DNA of 64,000 nt, from contig NZ_JAYMGI010000002.1 in assembly GCF_035825295.1 (NCBI RefSeq), forward strand, positions 2,458,001 to 2,522,000, written 5' to 3'. Both the position numbers and the translations under genes were made by a program. Below the pieces are notes generated by a model. The model made no database searches and was not told the DNA's origin. It saw nothing but the letters and a program-made list of their open reading frames with translations. Shown in pieces: positions 17,452 through 26,023 of this stretch (its first letter is position 1; each line of letters opens with the position of its first letter). This stretch comes from Actinacidiphila sp. DG2A-62 (GTDB lineage: Bacteria > Actinomycetota > Actinomycetes > Streptomycetales > Streptomycetaceae).

Positions 17452-18027
17452 TTACGAAACGTTGACCCCGAAGTCTAGGGCGATCCCGCGCAGACCCGAC
17501 GCGTACCCCTGCCCCACCGCGCGGAACTTCCACTCGCCGTTGTACCGGTACAGCTCGCCGAAGATCATCGCGGTCTCGGTGGACGCGTCCTCGGTGAGGT
17601 CGTAGCGGGCCAGCTCGGTGCCGTCGGACTGGTTGATCACCCGGATGTAGGCGTCGCTGACCTGCCCGAAGGTCTGCACCCGGGCGTCGGCGTCGTAGAT
17701 GGAGACCGGGAAGACGATCTTGTCGACGGCGACCGGGACGGCGGTCAGGTCGACCAGGATCGTCTCGTCGTCGCCGCCGGAGCCGCCCGTGAGGTCGTCG
17801 CCGGTGTGCTCGACCGAGCCCTCCGGGCTCTTGAGGTTGTTGTAGAAGACGAAGTAGTCGTCCCCCAGGACCCGGCCGTTCGCGCACAGCAGGGCGCTGG
17901 CGTCCAGGTCGAAGTCGGCCCCGGTGGTCGACCGTGCCCTCCAGCCCAGGCCGATCTGCACCTGGGTGAGGTTCGGCGCGGCCTTGGAGAGGGAGACGTT
18001 GCCCCCCTTGGCGAGCGTGACGCCCAT
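17452..18027 (-). CDS. terD: TerD-family stress protein (paralogue 1)
   Basis: 191 aa from ATG 18027, with GGGGGAAAG about 7 bases upstream. It is a classic Ter[36 protein letters not shown] (calcium-binding Asp cluster), [76 protein letters not shown] and [18 protein letters not shown]. Length and motifs are complete. It is cytoplasmic and linked to tellurite and oxidative stress responses. It is about 75% identical by eye to the neighbouring upstream paralogue, so the pair arose by tandem duplication. Both precede the TerC-like gene and are probably co-transcribed. Confidence 0.93.
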   Translation of the reverse strand: MGVTLAKGGNVSLSKAAPNLTQVQIGLGWRARSTTGADFDLDASALLCANGRVLGDDYFVFYNNLKSPEGSVEHTGDDLTGGSGGDDETILVDLTAVPVAVDKIVFPVSIYDADARVQTFGQVSDAYIRVINQSDGTELARYDLTEDASTETAMIFGELYRYNGEWKFRAVGQGYASGLRGIALDFGVNVS

Positions 18028-18113
18028 CGCTGTTCTTTCCCCCTTGCTGTGTGGTGGCTCGGTGGCCGGGACGTCAGCGCCTGACGCCCCCGGCGGCTGT
18101 GGGACCGGCGGCC

Positions 18114-18689
18114 TCAGACGTTGACGCCGAAGTCCTGGGCGATGCCGCGCAGGCCCGAGGCGTAGCCCTGGCCGATGGCGCGGAACTTCCACTCGCCGCC
18201 GTGCCGGTACAGCTCGCCGAAGACCATGGCGGTCTCGGTGGAGGCGTCCTCGGTGAGGTCGTAGCGGGCCAGCTCGCGGTTGTCGGCCGCGTTGACGACG
18301 CGGATGTAGGCGTTGCGCACCTGGCCGAAGCTCTGCTGGCGGGTCTCGGCCTCGTAGATGGACACCGGGAAGACGATCTTGGCGACGTCGGCCGGCACGC
18401 CCGCCAGGTTGACGTTGATCACCTCGTCGTCGCCCTCGCCCTCGCCGGTGAGGTTGTCGCCGGTGTGCTCGACCGAGCCGTCCGGGCTCTTGAGGTTGTT
18501 GAAGAAGACGAAGTGCTGGTCGGACAGCACCTTGCCCTGGTCGTTGGTGAGCAGGGCGCTGGCGTCGAGGTCGAAGTCCGACCCGGTGGTGGTCCGGGCG
18601 TCCCAGCCCAGGCCGACGACGACGGCCGTGAGGTTCGGCGCCTCCTTCGTCAGTGAGACGTTGCCACCCTTGCTGAGGCTGACTCCCAC
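18114..18689 (-). CDS. terD: TerD-family stress protein (paralogue 2)
   Basis: 191 aa from GTG 18689, with GAGAGG 5 bases upstream. All TerD blocks are present: [93 protein letters not shown] and [18 protein letters not shown]. It is the first gene of a minus-strand group terD-terD-DUF475. The intergenic space before the second copy is 86 bases. No operator was recognisable in its upstream region. Confidence 0.93.
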   Translation of the reverse strand: MGVSLSKGGNVSLTKEAPNLTAVVVGLGWDARTTTGSDFDLDASALLTNDQGKVLSDQHFVFFNNLKSPDGSVEHTGDNLTGEGEGDDEVINVNLAGVPADVAKIVFPVSIYEAETRQQSFGQVRNAYIRVVNAADNRELARYDLTEDASTETAMVFGELYRHGGEWKFRAIGQGYASGLRGIAQDFGVNV

Positions 18690-18844
18690 GAGTCCTCTCC
18701 CGTCTTCCCGTCCGTGCGATGCCGCGTGCGGGCATCCTGCGCCGGTCTGCGTGCGGTACGCACGACCAACGTGCCGAGCTTAGTGACCGGTTCCCGCCCG
18801 CCGCAGGCCCCTGTCGCGGTACGTGCGGAGGTACGTGGCAGTAC

Positions 18845-18890
18845 GTGACCCGTGCGTTCGGTGGTGCGTGACCCGTGCGTTCGGTGGTGC
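18845..18890. repeat. Two perfect tandem copies of a 23-bp sequence
   Basis: A 23-bp unit, starting GTGACCCGTGCG and ending TTCGGTGGTGC, occurs at 18845-18867 and again at 18868-18890 without mismatch. It lies between the terD promoter region and the convergent 3' end of the peroxiredoxin gene. No function is evident. Confidence 0.8.
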
Positions 18891-18945
18891 GTACGGGGGC
18901 GCGTGCTGCGGCGCCCGGGGTGGGCACGCGCGGGGCACGCGGGGC

Positions 18946-19404
18946 TCAGAGCGCGGCGAGCGCCTTCGCGTAGTCGTGGAGGTCCCTGGCCTCGGGCAGG
19001 CCGTTGACGATCGTCCAGCGGACCGTGCCCGACCGGTCCACGACGAAGGTGCCGCGCAGCGCGCAGCCCTTGTCCTCGGCGAAGACCCCGTAGGCGCGGG
19101 AGGCGGTTCCGTGCGGCCAGAAGTCCGAGAGCAGCGGGAAGTCCAGGCCCTCGGCGTCGGAGAAGGCGCGCAGCGCGTGCATCGAGTCGCAGGAGACCGC
19201 GAGCACCTGCACGCCGTCGTTCTGGAAGGCGGGCAGCTCGGCCTGCACGGCCCGCAGCTCGCCGGTGCAGACGCTGGTGAAGGCGAACGGGAAGAACATC
19301 ACCACCAGGTGCTTGTCGCCGGCGAAGTCGGCGAGGCGCACCGTCCGGCCGTGCTGGTCGGGCAGGCTGAAGTCGGGGGCCGCGACACCGGCCTCGATCG
19401 GCAA
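18946..19404 (-). CDS. AhpE-like peroxiredoxin
   Basis: 152 aa from TTG 19404. This start is chosen because GAGGAG sits 5-6 bases upstream and the product begins MPIEAGVAAPDFSLPDQHG like the family; longer frames upstream have no homology. The peroxidatic Cys is C46 in FFPFAFTSVCTGEL (T-x-x-C). The rest (VQVLAVSCDSMHALRAFSD, FPLLSDFWPHG, RGTFVVDRSGTVRW) is the thioredoxin fold. It is a one-Cys type enzyme that reduces hydroperoxides, probably with mycothiol/mycoredoxin in actinomycetes (family knowledge). It sits next to DUF3052 and aceE, an arrangement I recognise from Streptomyces. Confidence 0.9.
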   Translation of the reverse strand: MPIEAGVAAPDFSLPDQHGRTVRLADFAGDKHLVVMFFPFAFTSVCTGELRAVQAELPAFQNDGVQVLAVSCDSMHALRAFSDAEGLDFPLLSDFWPHGTASRAYGVFAEDKGCALRGTFVVDRSGTVRWTIVNGLPEARDLHDYAKALAAL

Positions 19405-19453
19405 ATCGGCTCCTCGGGACTGTGGGGCAATGTCGCGACCCTGCGCCGGCGGG

Positions 19454-19894
19454 CTACCGCTTGGCGGCCTTCGCGGTCTTGGGCGTGACCAGGCGGCTGC
19501 CGGTCCAGTCCTTGCCCGCGTTGACACTGCTGGTCTGGGCCAGGCCGGCGGTCTGGGCCGCCTCGCCGATCTCGCTGGGCTCGACGTGGCCGTCGCGGCC
19601 GGTCTTGGGGGTCATGAGCCAGATCGGGGCGCCGGAGTCGACCGTCGAGGTGGCGTCGACCAGTGCGTCGGTGAGGTCGCCGTCCTCCTCGCGGAACCAC
19701 AGCAGGACGGCGTCGGGCACGTCGTCGTAGTCCTCGTCGGCGAGCTCCTCGCCGGTCAGCTCCTCGATGCCCTCGCGGAGCTCCTGGTCGCAGTCCTCGT
19801 CGTACCCGAACTCCTGGACCACCTGTCCGGGCTCGAACCCAAGCCGGCTCGCCGGGTTGGTCCGCTCCTCCGCGTGGTCCGCGGTCGCGCTCAC
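19454..19894 (-). CDS. DUF3052 domain-containing protein
   Basis: 146 aa from GTG 19894, which is preceded by a near-perfect AGGAGG six bases upstream; the longer frame from 19921 is less likely. Characteristic stretches are NPASRLGFEPGQVVQEFGYD, ELREGIEELTGEELADED, DAVLLWFREEDGDLTDALVD and PIWLMTPKTGRDGHVEPSEI. It is acidic and cytoplasmic. DUF3052 proteins are conserved in actinobacteria and usually lie next to aceE and a peroxiredoxin gene, as here. The function is unknown. It runs divergently from aceE. Confidence 0.9.
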   Translation of the reverse strand: MSATADHAEERTNPASRLGFEPGQVVQEFGYDEDCDQELREGIEELTGEELADEDYDDVPDAVLLWFREEDGDLTDALVDATSTVDSGAPIWLMTPKTGRDGHVEPSEIGEAAQTAGLAQTSSVNAGKDWTGSRLVTPKTAKAAKR

Positions 19895-20232
19895 GCTCTG
19901 CCTCCTGTCATGGGTGCTCATGGTCTGTGTTGTGCCCCCGCGCGTGCGAGGTTATTGGCGGTAGTCCACACGGGCGGGGCGGATCGCGCAAGTACCCGGC
20001 GTACGAGAGCGCCGAAACGGTGATGATTCGCCCGTCTTCCCCGCAACCCGTACCCTCCATGGTGACGCAGATCACTCCGGTTTGCCGGTGTTGTGCACGA
20101 TTGGCGGGAGGGGTCCCGCGGCGGGCGGCCGAGCGCGTCGGAGCCGGGGCCGGCGGGGCGTAGAGTTCACAAAGGCCCTGTGCGCGGCACCGGCTGAGCA
20201 CGGCACCGACTGACGAGCAGCGAAGGAACAGC
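19895..20232. other. Divergent promoter region of the DUF3052 gene and aceE
   Basis: No gene is visible in these 338 bases. The region must contain the divergent promoters. A Crp-like palindrome lies at 20062-20075. GC-rich sequence and AAGGA ahead of GTG 20233 complete the aceE leader. Confidence 0.6.
20062..20075. promoter_or_regulatory. Crp-like palindrome upstream of aceE
   Basis: GTGA-CGCAGA-TCAC matches the core of the CRP/Crp operator (GTGA, six bases, TCAC) exactly. It lies about 160 bases before aceE and within the shared region with DUF3052. Streptomyces and mycobacterial Crp proteins recognise this core. A second copy lies at 23113-23126. Confidence 0.42.
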
Positions 20233-22980
20233 GTGGCTTCCGGATCAGATCGCAACCCGATCATCATTGGCGGCCTTCCCAGCCAGGTCCCGGATTTCGA
20301 TCCCGAGGAGACGGCGGAATGGCTCGACTCCCTGGACGCGGCCATCGGCGAGCGGGGCCGTGAGCGGGCCCGCTACCTGATGCTGCGGCTGATCGAGCGC
20401 GCCCGCGAGAAGCGCGTCGCGGTGCCCGAGATGCGCAGCACCGACTACGTCAACACCATCGCCACCAAGGACGAGCCGTTCTTCCCCGGCAACGAGGAGA
20501 TCGAGCGCCGCATCCTCAACGCCACCCGGTGGAACGCCGCGGTGATGGTCTCCCGCGCGCAGCGCCCCGGCATCGGCGTCGGCGGCCACATCGCCACCTT
20601 CGCCTCCTCCGCCTCGCTGTACGACGTGGGCTTCAACCACTTCTTCCGCGGCAAGGACGACGGCCGCGGCGGCGACCAGATCTTCTTCCAGGGCCACGCC
20701 TCGCCGGGCATCTACGCCCGCGCCTTCCTGCTGGACCGCCTCTCCGAGGCGCAGCTGGACGGGTTCCGCCAGGAGAAGTCCAAGGCGCCGAACGGCCTGT
20801 CCAGCTACCCGCACCCGCGGCTGATGCCGGACTTCTGGGAGTTCCCGACCGTGTCCATGGGCCTGGGCCCGCTGGGCGCGATCTACCAGGCCCGGATGAA
20901 CCGCTACATGCACGCGCGCGGCATCGCCGACACCTCCGCCTCCCATGTGTGGGCGTTCCTCGGCGACGGCGAGATGGACGAGCCGGAGTCGCTGGGCCAG
21001 CTGTCCATCGCCGCCCGCGAGGGCCTGGACAACCTGACCTTCGTGGTCAACTGCAATCTGCAGCGCCTGGACGGCCCGGTGCGCGGCAACGGAAAGATCA
21101 TCCAGGAGCTGGAGTCGCAGTTCCGCGGCGCCGGCTGGAACGTGATCAAGCTCATCTGGGACCGCTCCTGGGACCCGCTGCTGGCCCAGGACCGGGACGG
21201 CCTGCTGGTCAACAAGATGAACACCACCCCGGACGGGCAGTTCCAGACGTACGCCACCGAGACCGGCGCGTACATCCGCGAGCACTTCTTCGGCGACGAC
21301 CAGCGGCTGCGCAGCATGGTCGCCAACCTCACCGACGAGCAGATCCTGCACCTGGGCCGCGGCGGCCACGACCACCGCAAGATCTTCGCGGCCTACACCG
21401 CGGCGCTGGAGCACAAGGGCCAGCCGACCGTCATCCTCGCCCAGACCATCAAGGGCTGGACGCTGGGCCCGAACTTCGAGGGCCGCAACGCCACCCACCA
21501 GATGAAGAAGCTGACGGTCGACGACCTCAAGCGCTTCCGGGACCGGCTGCACCTGCCGATCACCGACCGGCAGCTGGACGAGGGCTACCCGCCGTACTAC
21601 CACCCGGGGCGGGACTCCGAGGAGATCCAGTACATGCACGACCACCGCAAGGCCTGCGGTGGCTACGTGCCCACGCGCGTGGTGCGCGCCAAGCCGCTGC
21701 CGCAGCCGCCGGACACGGTCTACGCGGCGGCGAAGAAGGGCTCGGGCAGCCAGTCGATCGCCACCACCATGGCGTTCGTGCGGGTGCTGAAGGACCTGAT
21801 GCGGGACAAGGAGATCGGCAAGCGCTTCGTGCTGATCGCGCCCGACGAGTACCGCACCTTCGGCATGGACGCGTTCTTCCCGAGCGCGAAGATCTACAAC
21901 CCGCTCGGGCAGCAGTACGAGTCGGTGGACCGCGAGCTGCTGCTGGCGTACAAGGAGTCGCCGACCGGCCAGATGCTGCACGACGGCATCTCCGAGGCGG
22001 GCTGCACGGCCTCGCTGATCGCGGCCGGCTCGGCCTACGCCACCCACGGCGAGCCGCTGATCCCGGTGTACGTCTTCTACTCGATGTTCGGCTTCCAGCG
22101 CACCGGCGACCAGTTCTGGCAGATGGCCGATCAGCTCGCCCGCGGCTTCGTGCTGGGCGCGACGGCCGGCCGCACCACGCTGACCGGCGAGGGCCTGCAG
22201 CACGCCGACGGCCACTCCCAGCTGCTGGCCTCCACCAACCCGGCGTGCGTGGCCTACGACCCGGCCTACGCGTACGAGATCGCGTACATCGTGCGGGACG
22301 GCCTGCGCCGGATGTACGGCGAGACCGCTGACGGCCGGCCCGGCGAGGACGTCTTCTACTACCTGACGGTCTACAACGAGCCGATCCAGCACCCCGCCGA
22401 GCCGGCCGACGTGGACGCCGAGGGCATCGTCAAGGGCATCCACCGGCTGAAGGCGGCCGAGGGCGGCACGATCCCGGCGCAGATCATGGCGTCCGGCGTG
22501 GCCGTGCCGTGGGCGGTGGAGGCGCAGCGCATCCTCGCCGAGGAGTGGAACGTGGCGGCCGACGTCTGGTCGGCGACGTCCTGGAACGAGCTGCGCCGCG
22601 AGGCGGTCGCGGTCGAGGAGCACAACCTGCTGCACCCGGAGGAGGAGCAGGCGGTGCCGTACGTGACCCGCAAGCTCTCCGGGGCGCAGGGACCGTTCGT
22701 GGCGGTCTCGGACTGGATGCGGTCGGTGCCCGACCAGATCTCCCGCTGGGTGCCGGGCCGCTACACCTCGCTGGGCGCGGACGGCTTCGGCTTCGCCGAC
22801 ACGCGCGGGGCGGCGCGCCGCTTCTTCCACATCGACGCGCAGTCGATCGTGCTGGCGGTGCTGACCGAGCTGGCCCGCGACGGCAAGGTGGACCGTTCGG
22901 CGCTCAAGCAGGCGGTGGACCGCTACCAGCTGCTGGACGCGTCGGCGGCCGACCCGGGGGTGGCGGGCGGCGACGCCTGA
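20233..22980 (+). CDS. aceE: Pyruvate dehydrogenase E1 component, homodimeric type
   Basis: 915 aa from GTG 20233, close to the typical ~900-aa length. It decarboxylates pyruvate using thiamine diphosphate and acetylates the E2 lipoyl domain. Diagnostic blocks are [22 protein letters not shown], the TPP motif [15 protein letters not shown] with [26 protein letters not shown], and the transketolase-like central part [20 protein letters not shown] and [14 protein letters not shown]. The C-terminal domain carries [20 protein letters not shown]. It is monocistronic, with a hairpin after the stop. It lies between a divergent DUF3052 gene and a hydrolase gene. The neighbouring fatty-acid genes 7 kb away would use the acetyl-CoA it makes. 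Confidence 0.97.
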   Translation: MASGSDRNPIIIGGLPSQVPDFDPEETAEWLDSLDAAIGERGRERARYLMLRLIERAREKRVAVPEMRSTDYVNTIATKDEPFFPGNEEIERRILNATRWNAAVMVSRAQRPGIGVGGHIATFASSASLYDVGFNHFFRGKDDGRGGDQIFFQGHASPGIYARAFLLDRLSEAQLDGFRQEKSKAPNGLSSYPHPRLMPDFWEFPTVSMGLGPLGAIYQARMNRYMHARGIADTSASHVWAFLGDGEMDEPESLGQLSIAAREGLDNLTFVVNCNLQRLDGPVRGNGKIIQELESQFRGAGWNVIKLIWDRSWDPLLAQDRDGLLVNKMNTTPDGQFQTYATETGAYIREHFFGDDQRLRSMVANLTDEQILHLGRGGHDHRKIFAAYTAALEHKGQPTVILAQTIKGWTLGPNFEGRNATHQMKKLTVDDLKRFRDRLHLPITDRQLDEGYPPYYHPGRDSEEIQYMHDHRKACGGYVPTRVVRAKPLPQPPDTVYAAAKKGSGSQSIATTMAFVRVLKDLMRDKEIGKRFVLIAPDEYRTFGMDAFFPSAKIYNPLGQQYESVDRELLLAYKESPTGQMLHDGISEAGCTASLIAAGSAYATHGEPLIPVYVFYSMFGFQRTGDQFWQMADQLARGFVLGATAGRTTLTGEGLQHADGHSQLLASTNPACVAYDPAYAYEIAYIVRDGLRRMYGETADGRPGEDVFYYLTVYNEPIQHPAEPADVDAEGIVKGIHRLKAAEGGTIPAQIMASGVAVPWAVEAQRILAEEWNVAADVWSATSWNELRREAVAVEEHNLLHPEEEQAVPYVTRKLSGAQGPFVAVSDWMRSVPDQISRWVPGRYTSLGADGFGFADTRGAARRFFHIDAQSIVLAVLTELARDGKVDRSALKQAVDRYQLLDASAADPGVAGGDA

Positions 22981-23029
22981 GCGGACCGGGCCGGGGCCGA
23001 TCGGGGCTCGGCCGGGCGGGTGATCGTGA

Positions 23030-23067
23030 GAGGGGCTGGGCCGGCCGCGAGGACGGCCCGGCCCCTC
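23030..23067 (+). terminator. Terminator of aceE
   Basis: A strong GC hairpin about 50 bases past the aceE stop: AGGGGCTGGGCCG (from 23031) pairs with CGGCCCGGCCCCT (to 23066), with one bulge and a loop around GCCGCGAGGA. There is no long T-run, as is common in Streptomyces. Confidence 0.6.
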
Positions 23068-23112
23068 GGCGTACCGCGCACCTGACCCGGTCGGCATATT
23101 CCGCGATCACAC

Positions 23113-23126
23113 GTGATCTGAGTCAC
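23113..23126. promoter_or_regulatory. Crp-like palindrome upstream of the DUF1023 hydrolase gene
   Basis: GTGA-TCTGAG-TCAC has the same core as the site upstream of aceE. It partly overlaps a second palindrome, GATCAC-AC-GTGATC (23104-23117). It is about 130 bases upstream of the start codon. Confidence 0.38.
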
Positions 23127-23255
23127 GCATCCTTCGGCCACCCCCGCGCGTTGTCTAGGCTGGAAGTAGGAGCGGCCGTCACCGACGGCACATCCCCCGC
23201 GCTCCCCGGCCACCGTCTCCGCCCGGCGCGGGACGTCTTCGCGAGGCTTCAGCGA

Positions 23256-24449
23256 GTGACCTTTCTGTATGAACGTCTGAGCACCACCTCCGTCCGCACC
23301 CTGCTGGCCCTGGCGGTCGTCTTCGTGATGCTCGGCACCACCGGCTGGACCGCGGTCCAGCCGCACGGGGTGACCAACGTCCGCACCGCGGCACTGGCCG
23401 CCTGGGCGCACGGCACGATCGGCGCCCGCAAACTGCCCTCGCCGGACTCCGCGCCCGGCCGGATCGCGCTGTTCTTCGCCACCTTGACCGCGGCCCAGCG
23501 CCGCACCCTGGCCGACCGCTACCCGCTGGTGGTCGGCAACCTCAACGGCGCCCCGCTGACACTGCGCTACCGCGCCAACCGCAAGGCGCTGGTCGAGGCC
23601 CGCGCCACCGAGCTGGCCCGCACCCGCAGCGACCTGCTCACCCCGGCCGGCCGCGACCTCGCCGAGCAGCTGACCGACCGCTACACCTCGCTGCTCGGCC
23701 ACGGCCGGCAGATCCTCGCCTTCGACCCGACCGGCGTCGGCAAGGTCGCCGAGGTCTTCGGCGACCTCGGCTCGGCCCGCCGGGTGTCCATCGTGGTGCC
23801 GGGCGTGGACACCGACGTACTGCGCTTCGAGCGCACCGCCAAGCCGTACACCGCGCTGGACGGGATGGCACGCGCGCTGTACGCCCAGGAGCGGCGGGAC
23901 ACCCCGCGGGCCAGGACCGCGGTCATCGCGTGGGGCGACTACACCACGCCCAGCGGCGTCGACCTGGAGGCGTCCACCGGCAACCTCGCCGCGCGCGGCG
24001 CGATCCGGCTCAGAGCGCTGCTGACCGCGCTCCCCCAGCACCGCGACGTGGCGCTGTTCTGCCACTCCTACGGGTCGGTGCTGTGCGGGGTCGCCGCGTC
24101 CGACCTGGCGCCCGGGCAGGTCTCGGACATCGCGGTCTTCGGCAGCCCCGGGATGCGCGCCGGGCACGTCTCGGACCTGCACACCAGCGCCCACGTCTGG
24201 GCGGCCAGGGACGACGGCGACTGGATCAGCGACGTCCCGCACCTGGAGTTCGCCGGCCTCGGGCACGGGGCGGACCCGATGTCGCAGTCCTTCGGCGCCC
24301 GGCAGATCAGCGCGGCCGGCGCGCAGGGCCACCCCGGCTACTTCGCACCGGGCACCGCCAGCCTCGCCAACTTCGCCCGCATCGGTCTGGGCGACTATCC
24401 GGCGGTCGCCTGCCGCGACGGCCACCCGCACTGCGCCATGGGGCTGTGA
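23256..24449 (+). CDS. DUF1023 alpha/beta hydrolase with an N-terminal membrane anchor
   Basis: 397 aa from GTG 23256. The N-terminus has a hydrophobic segment (VRTLLALAVVFVMLGTTGWTA), so the protein is anchored or exported. The C-terminal ~200 residues are a DUF1023 alpha/beta hydrolase: VSIVVPGVDTDVLRFE, AVIAWGDYTTPSGVDLEAS, then the nucleophile elbow ALFCHSYGSVLCGVAA (Ser about 271, C-H-S-Y-G rather than G-H-S-x-G), and an acidic residue followed by HLEFAGLGHGADPM (His). The substrate is unknown; related Streptomyces proteins are secreted or membrane-bound hydrolases. It follows aceE but has its own upstream region with a Crp-like site. Confidence 0.82.
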   Translation: MTFLYERLSTTSVRTLLALAVVFVMLGTTGWTAVQPHGVTNVRTAALAAWAHGTIGARKLPSPDSAPGRIALFFATLTAAQRRTLADRYPLVVGNLNGAPLTLRYRANRKALVEARATELARTRSDLLTPAGRDLAEQLTDRYTSLLGHGRQILAFDPTGVGKVAEVFGDLGSARRVSIVVPGVDTDVLRFERTAKPYTALDGMARALYAQERRDTPRARTAVIAWGDYTTPSGVDLEASTGNLAARGAIRLRALLTALPQHRDVALFCHSYGSVLCGVAASDLAPGQVSDIAVFGSPGMRAGHVSDLHTSAHVWAARDDGDWISDVPHLEFAGLGHGADPMSQSFGARQISAAGAQGHPGYFAPGTASLANFARIGLGDYPAVACRDGHPHCAMGL

Positions 24450-24582
24450 GCACGACGGGAGCAAGCGGGGAGCGCGGCGGGAGCAAGCGGGACACCGCTG
24501 CAGCACCGCGGGACGCCGCGGGAGCACCGCGGATCAGCGACACCGAGCGCCCCGACCCGGGGCAGGGGGGACGTGAGCGGCC

Positions 24583-24933
24583 GTGACGACGTTCGAGGAG
24601 TGCCGGGAGGCGGCGCTCGGGCTGCCGCAGGCGCACGAGGAGATGACCTGGGGTGAGCACACCTTCCGGGTCGGCCGGAAGATCTTCGCCATGGGCGGCG
24701 AGGAGCCCGGCGGCGGCCGGCTGTCGGTGAAGGCGTCACCCGAGGAGCAGACCGCGCTGGTCGCCTCCGACCCCCGCACCTTCTCCGTCGCGCCCTACGT
24801 CGGCCGGTTCGGCTGGGTGCGGGTCGACCTCGCCGGGGCGGACCCCGCGGAGGTCGCGGAACTGCTCGCCGAGGCGTGGCGGCGCACCGCGCCGCTGGGG
24901 GCACCTCCCGGGCGCAGCTCCGGGGGATGGTGA
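24583..24933 (+). CDS. MmcQ/YjbR-family protein with a repeat-altered C-terminus
   Basis: 116 aa from GTG 24583. MTTFEECREAALGLPQAHEEMTWG, FRVGRKIFAM and PYVGRFGWVRVDLAGADPAEVAEL are typical of the YjbR fold (double-stranded-DNA-binding-like; role uncertain). The family normally ends in a sequence like RTAPKRLVKAFDE. Here the last residues are APLGAPPGRSSGGW, encoded by a GC-rich palindromic repeat (24895-24927). The expected MVKAFDEARG follows directly after it, at 24927, in a different frame. The gene has thus lost its native end to a repeat insertion but keeps the core domain. Confidence 0.8.
   Translation: MTTFEECREAALGLPQAHEEMTWGEHTFRVGRKIFAMGGEEPGGGRLSVKASPEEQTALVASDPRTFSVAPYVGRFGWVRVDLAGADPAEVAELLAEAWRRTAPLGAPPGRSSGGW
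24895..24927. repeat. Small palindromic repeat inserted in the yjbR-like gene
   Basis: CTGGGGGCACCTCCCGGGCG followed by CAGCTCCGGGGGA: G-rich and C-rich arms forming an imperfect hairpin. I recognise the GGGGGCACCTCCC...GGGGGA layout as a common short repeat in Streptomyces genomes. It separates the two reading frames of the yjbR C-terminus. Confidence 0.55.
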
Positions 24934-25075
24934 AGGCCTTCGACGAGGCGCGTGGGGCGGGACGAGAAAGCTGAGAAGGGCGAGGCGATCGGCCGGTGAC
25001 GTGCGGCGGAAAAGGCGGCGACGCGCGTAGCGCGGGCCAGGACTGTTGAGCGGTACCGGTCATAGGCTGATCCCT

Positions 25076-25915
25076 ATGGGTGACGTGCTGGCCGGGAACA
25101 ACGCCGTGTGGGAGTTCGAACCCGACGCGCTCGTGATCCGGTACAGCCGGGGCGTGCGCGGCGCCCGGCTGCTCCAGGCGCTCGGCGAGCGACGCGTCCC
25201 GCACGCCGCGCTGACCGGTGTGACGCTGGCCGAGGGGCGCCGTGGCACCGCCGTGCTGCGGGCGCTGCCGCGGCCCGGCGCGGACCCGGTGATCGAGGCG
25301 GCGGCCGGCCAGCTGAAGGAGGCCGCCGACCCCTATCGGCTGGTGCTGCCCGAGCAGTCCCGCACCCTCGGCGAGTTCTACCGCGACGAGCTGGCCGCCG
25401 CGCTCGCCGAGCGGGCGGCGGTGGACGGCGCGGCGCACGAACCGGCCGCCCGCTTCCTGGTCGAGCCGCCGCCGGTGCCGCGGTCGTTCAAGGCGTACGA
25501 CGCCAAGGCGTACTTCGACGGGCGCACGGTCAGCTTCCGGTGGTTCTGGACCGGCGCGTCGACCGCGAAATGGCGGGCCGGCGACCAGACGTTCCCGGTC
25601 GAGGAGCTGCGCGGCCTGGACTGGCGCTCGCCGGAGCTGATGCACGGCCATCTGCGGCTGCTGGTCCGCGAGGACCCGGCGCGCCCCGCGCACCCGACCG
25701 CCGGGTCCCGTGGCGCGGCGGCCGGACCCGCGGGGCTCGGCGGACCGGCGGAAGCGGCCGACGAGGACGGCACCGCGCCGGTCGGACCGGGCAGCGCGGC
25801 CGACCAGGACCCGGCGGCGGTCGTCTTCGGCATGGGCTACGGGCCGGTGCACGAGTCGCTCCCGTTCGCCGCGGCGGTCCTGGCCGCGATCCGCGCCGCC
25901 CGCCCCCGGCCGTGA
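25076..25915 (+). CDS. DUF4429 domain-containing protein
   Basis: 279 aa from ATG 25076, giving MGDVLAGNNAVWEFEPDAL, the typical start of this family; the GTG at 25046 lies upstream of a likely -10 box. Two PH-like DUF4429 units are seen: residues 1-95 (AVWEFEPDALVIRY, LTGVTLAEGRRGTAVL) and about 140-220 (YFDGRTVSFRWFWTGASTAKW, LDWRSPELMHGHLRLL), each ending near conserved blocks. The C-terminus carries a Gly/Ala-rich insertion of about 45 residues. It is cytoplasmic and its function is unknown. TAGGCT seven bases before the ATG suggests a leaderless mRNA. Confidence 0.78.
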   Translation: MGDVLAGNNAVWEFEPDALVIRYSRGVRGARLLQALGERRVPHAALTGVTLAEGRRGTAVLRALPRPGADPVIEAAAGQLKEAADPYRLVLPEQSRTLGEFYRDELAAALAERAAVDGAAHEPAARFLVEPPPVPRSFKAYDAKAYFDGRTVSFRWFWTGASTAKWRAGDQTFPVEELRGLDWRSPELMHGHLRLLVREDPARPAHPTAGSRGAAAGPAGLGGPAEAADEDGTAPVGPGSAADQDPAAVVFGMGYGPVHESLPFAAAVLAAIRAARPRP

Positions 25916-26023
25916 CGGCGGCCCGGCCGCGCGAGCGGTGGTCCGGAGCGCCCGGCCGCCCGGAGCAACCGCCCCAGTCGCCCGGATCGCGTGGGCCAGC
26001 CGTCCGGGCCTGGTCCTGACGGC

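Noticed and set aside
8349..18689. Insertion sequence or transposase in the Ter region
   Set aside because: No transposase frame, terminal inverted repeats or target duplications were seen.
20245..23097. 950-codon minus-strand frame opposite aceE
   Set aside because: aceE is unmistakable on the plus strand; long antisense frames are expected at this GC content.
22509..23255. Extension of the DUF1023 hydrolase into the aceE 3' part
   Set aside because: The upstream part is out-of-frame aceE sequence; GTG 23256 leaves a normal membrane-anchored start.
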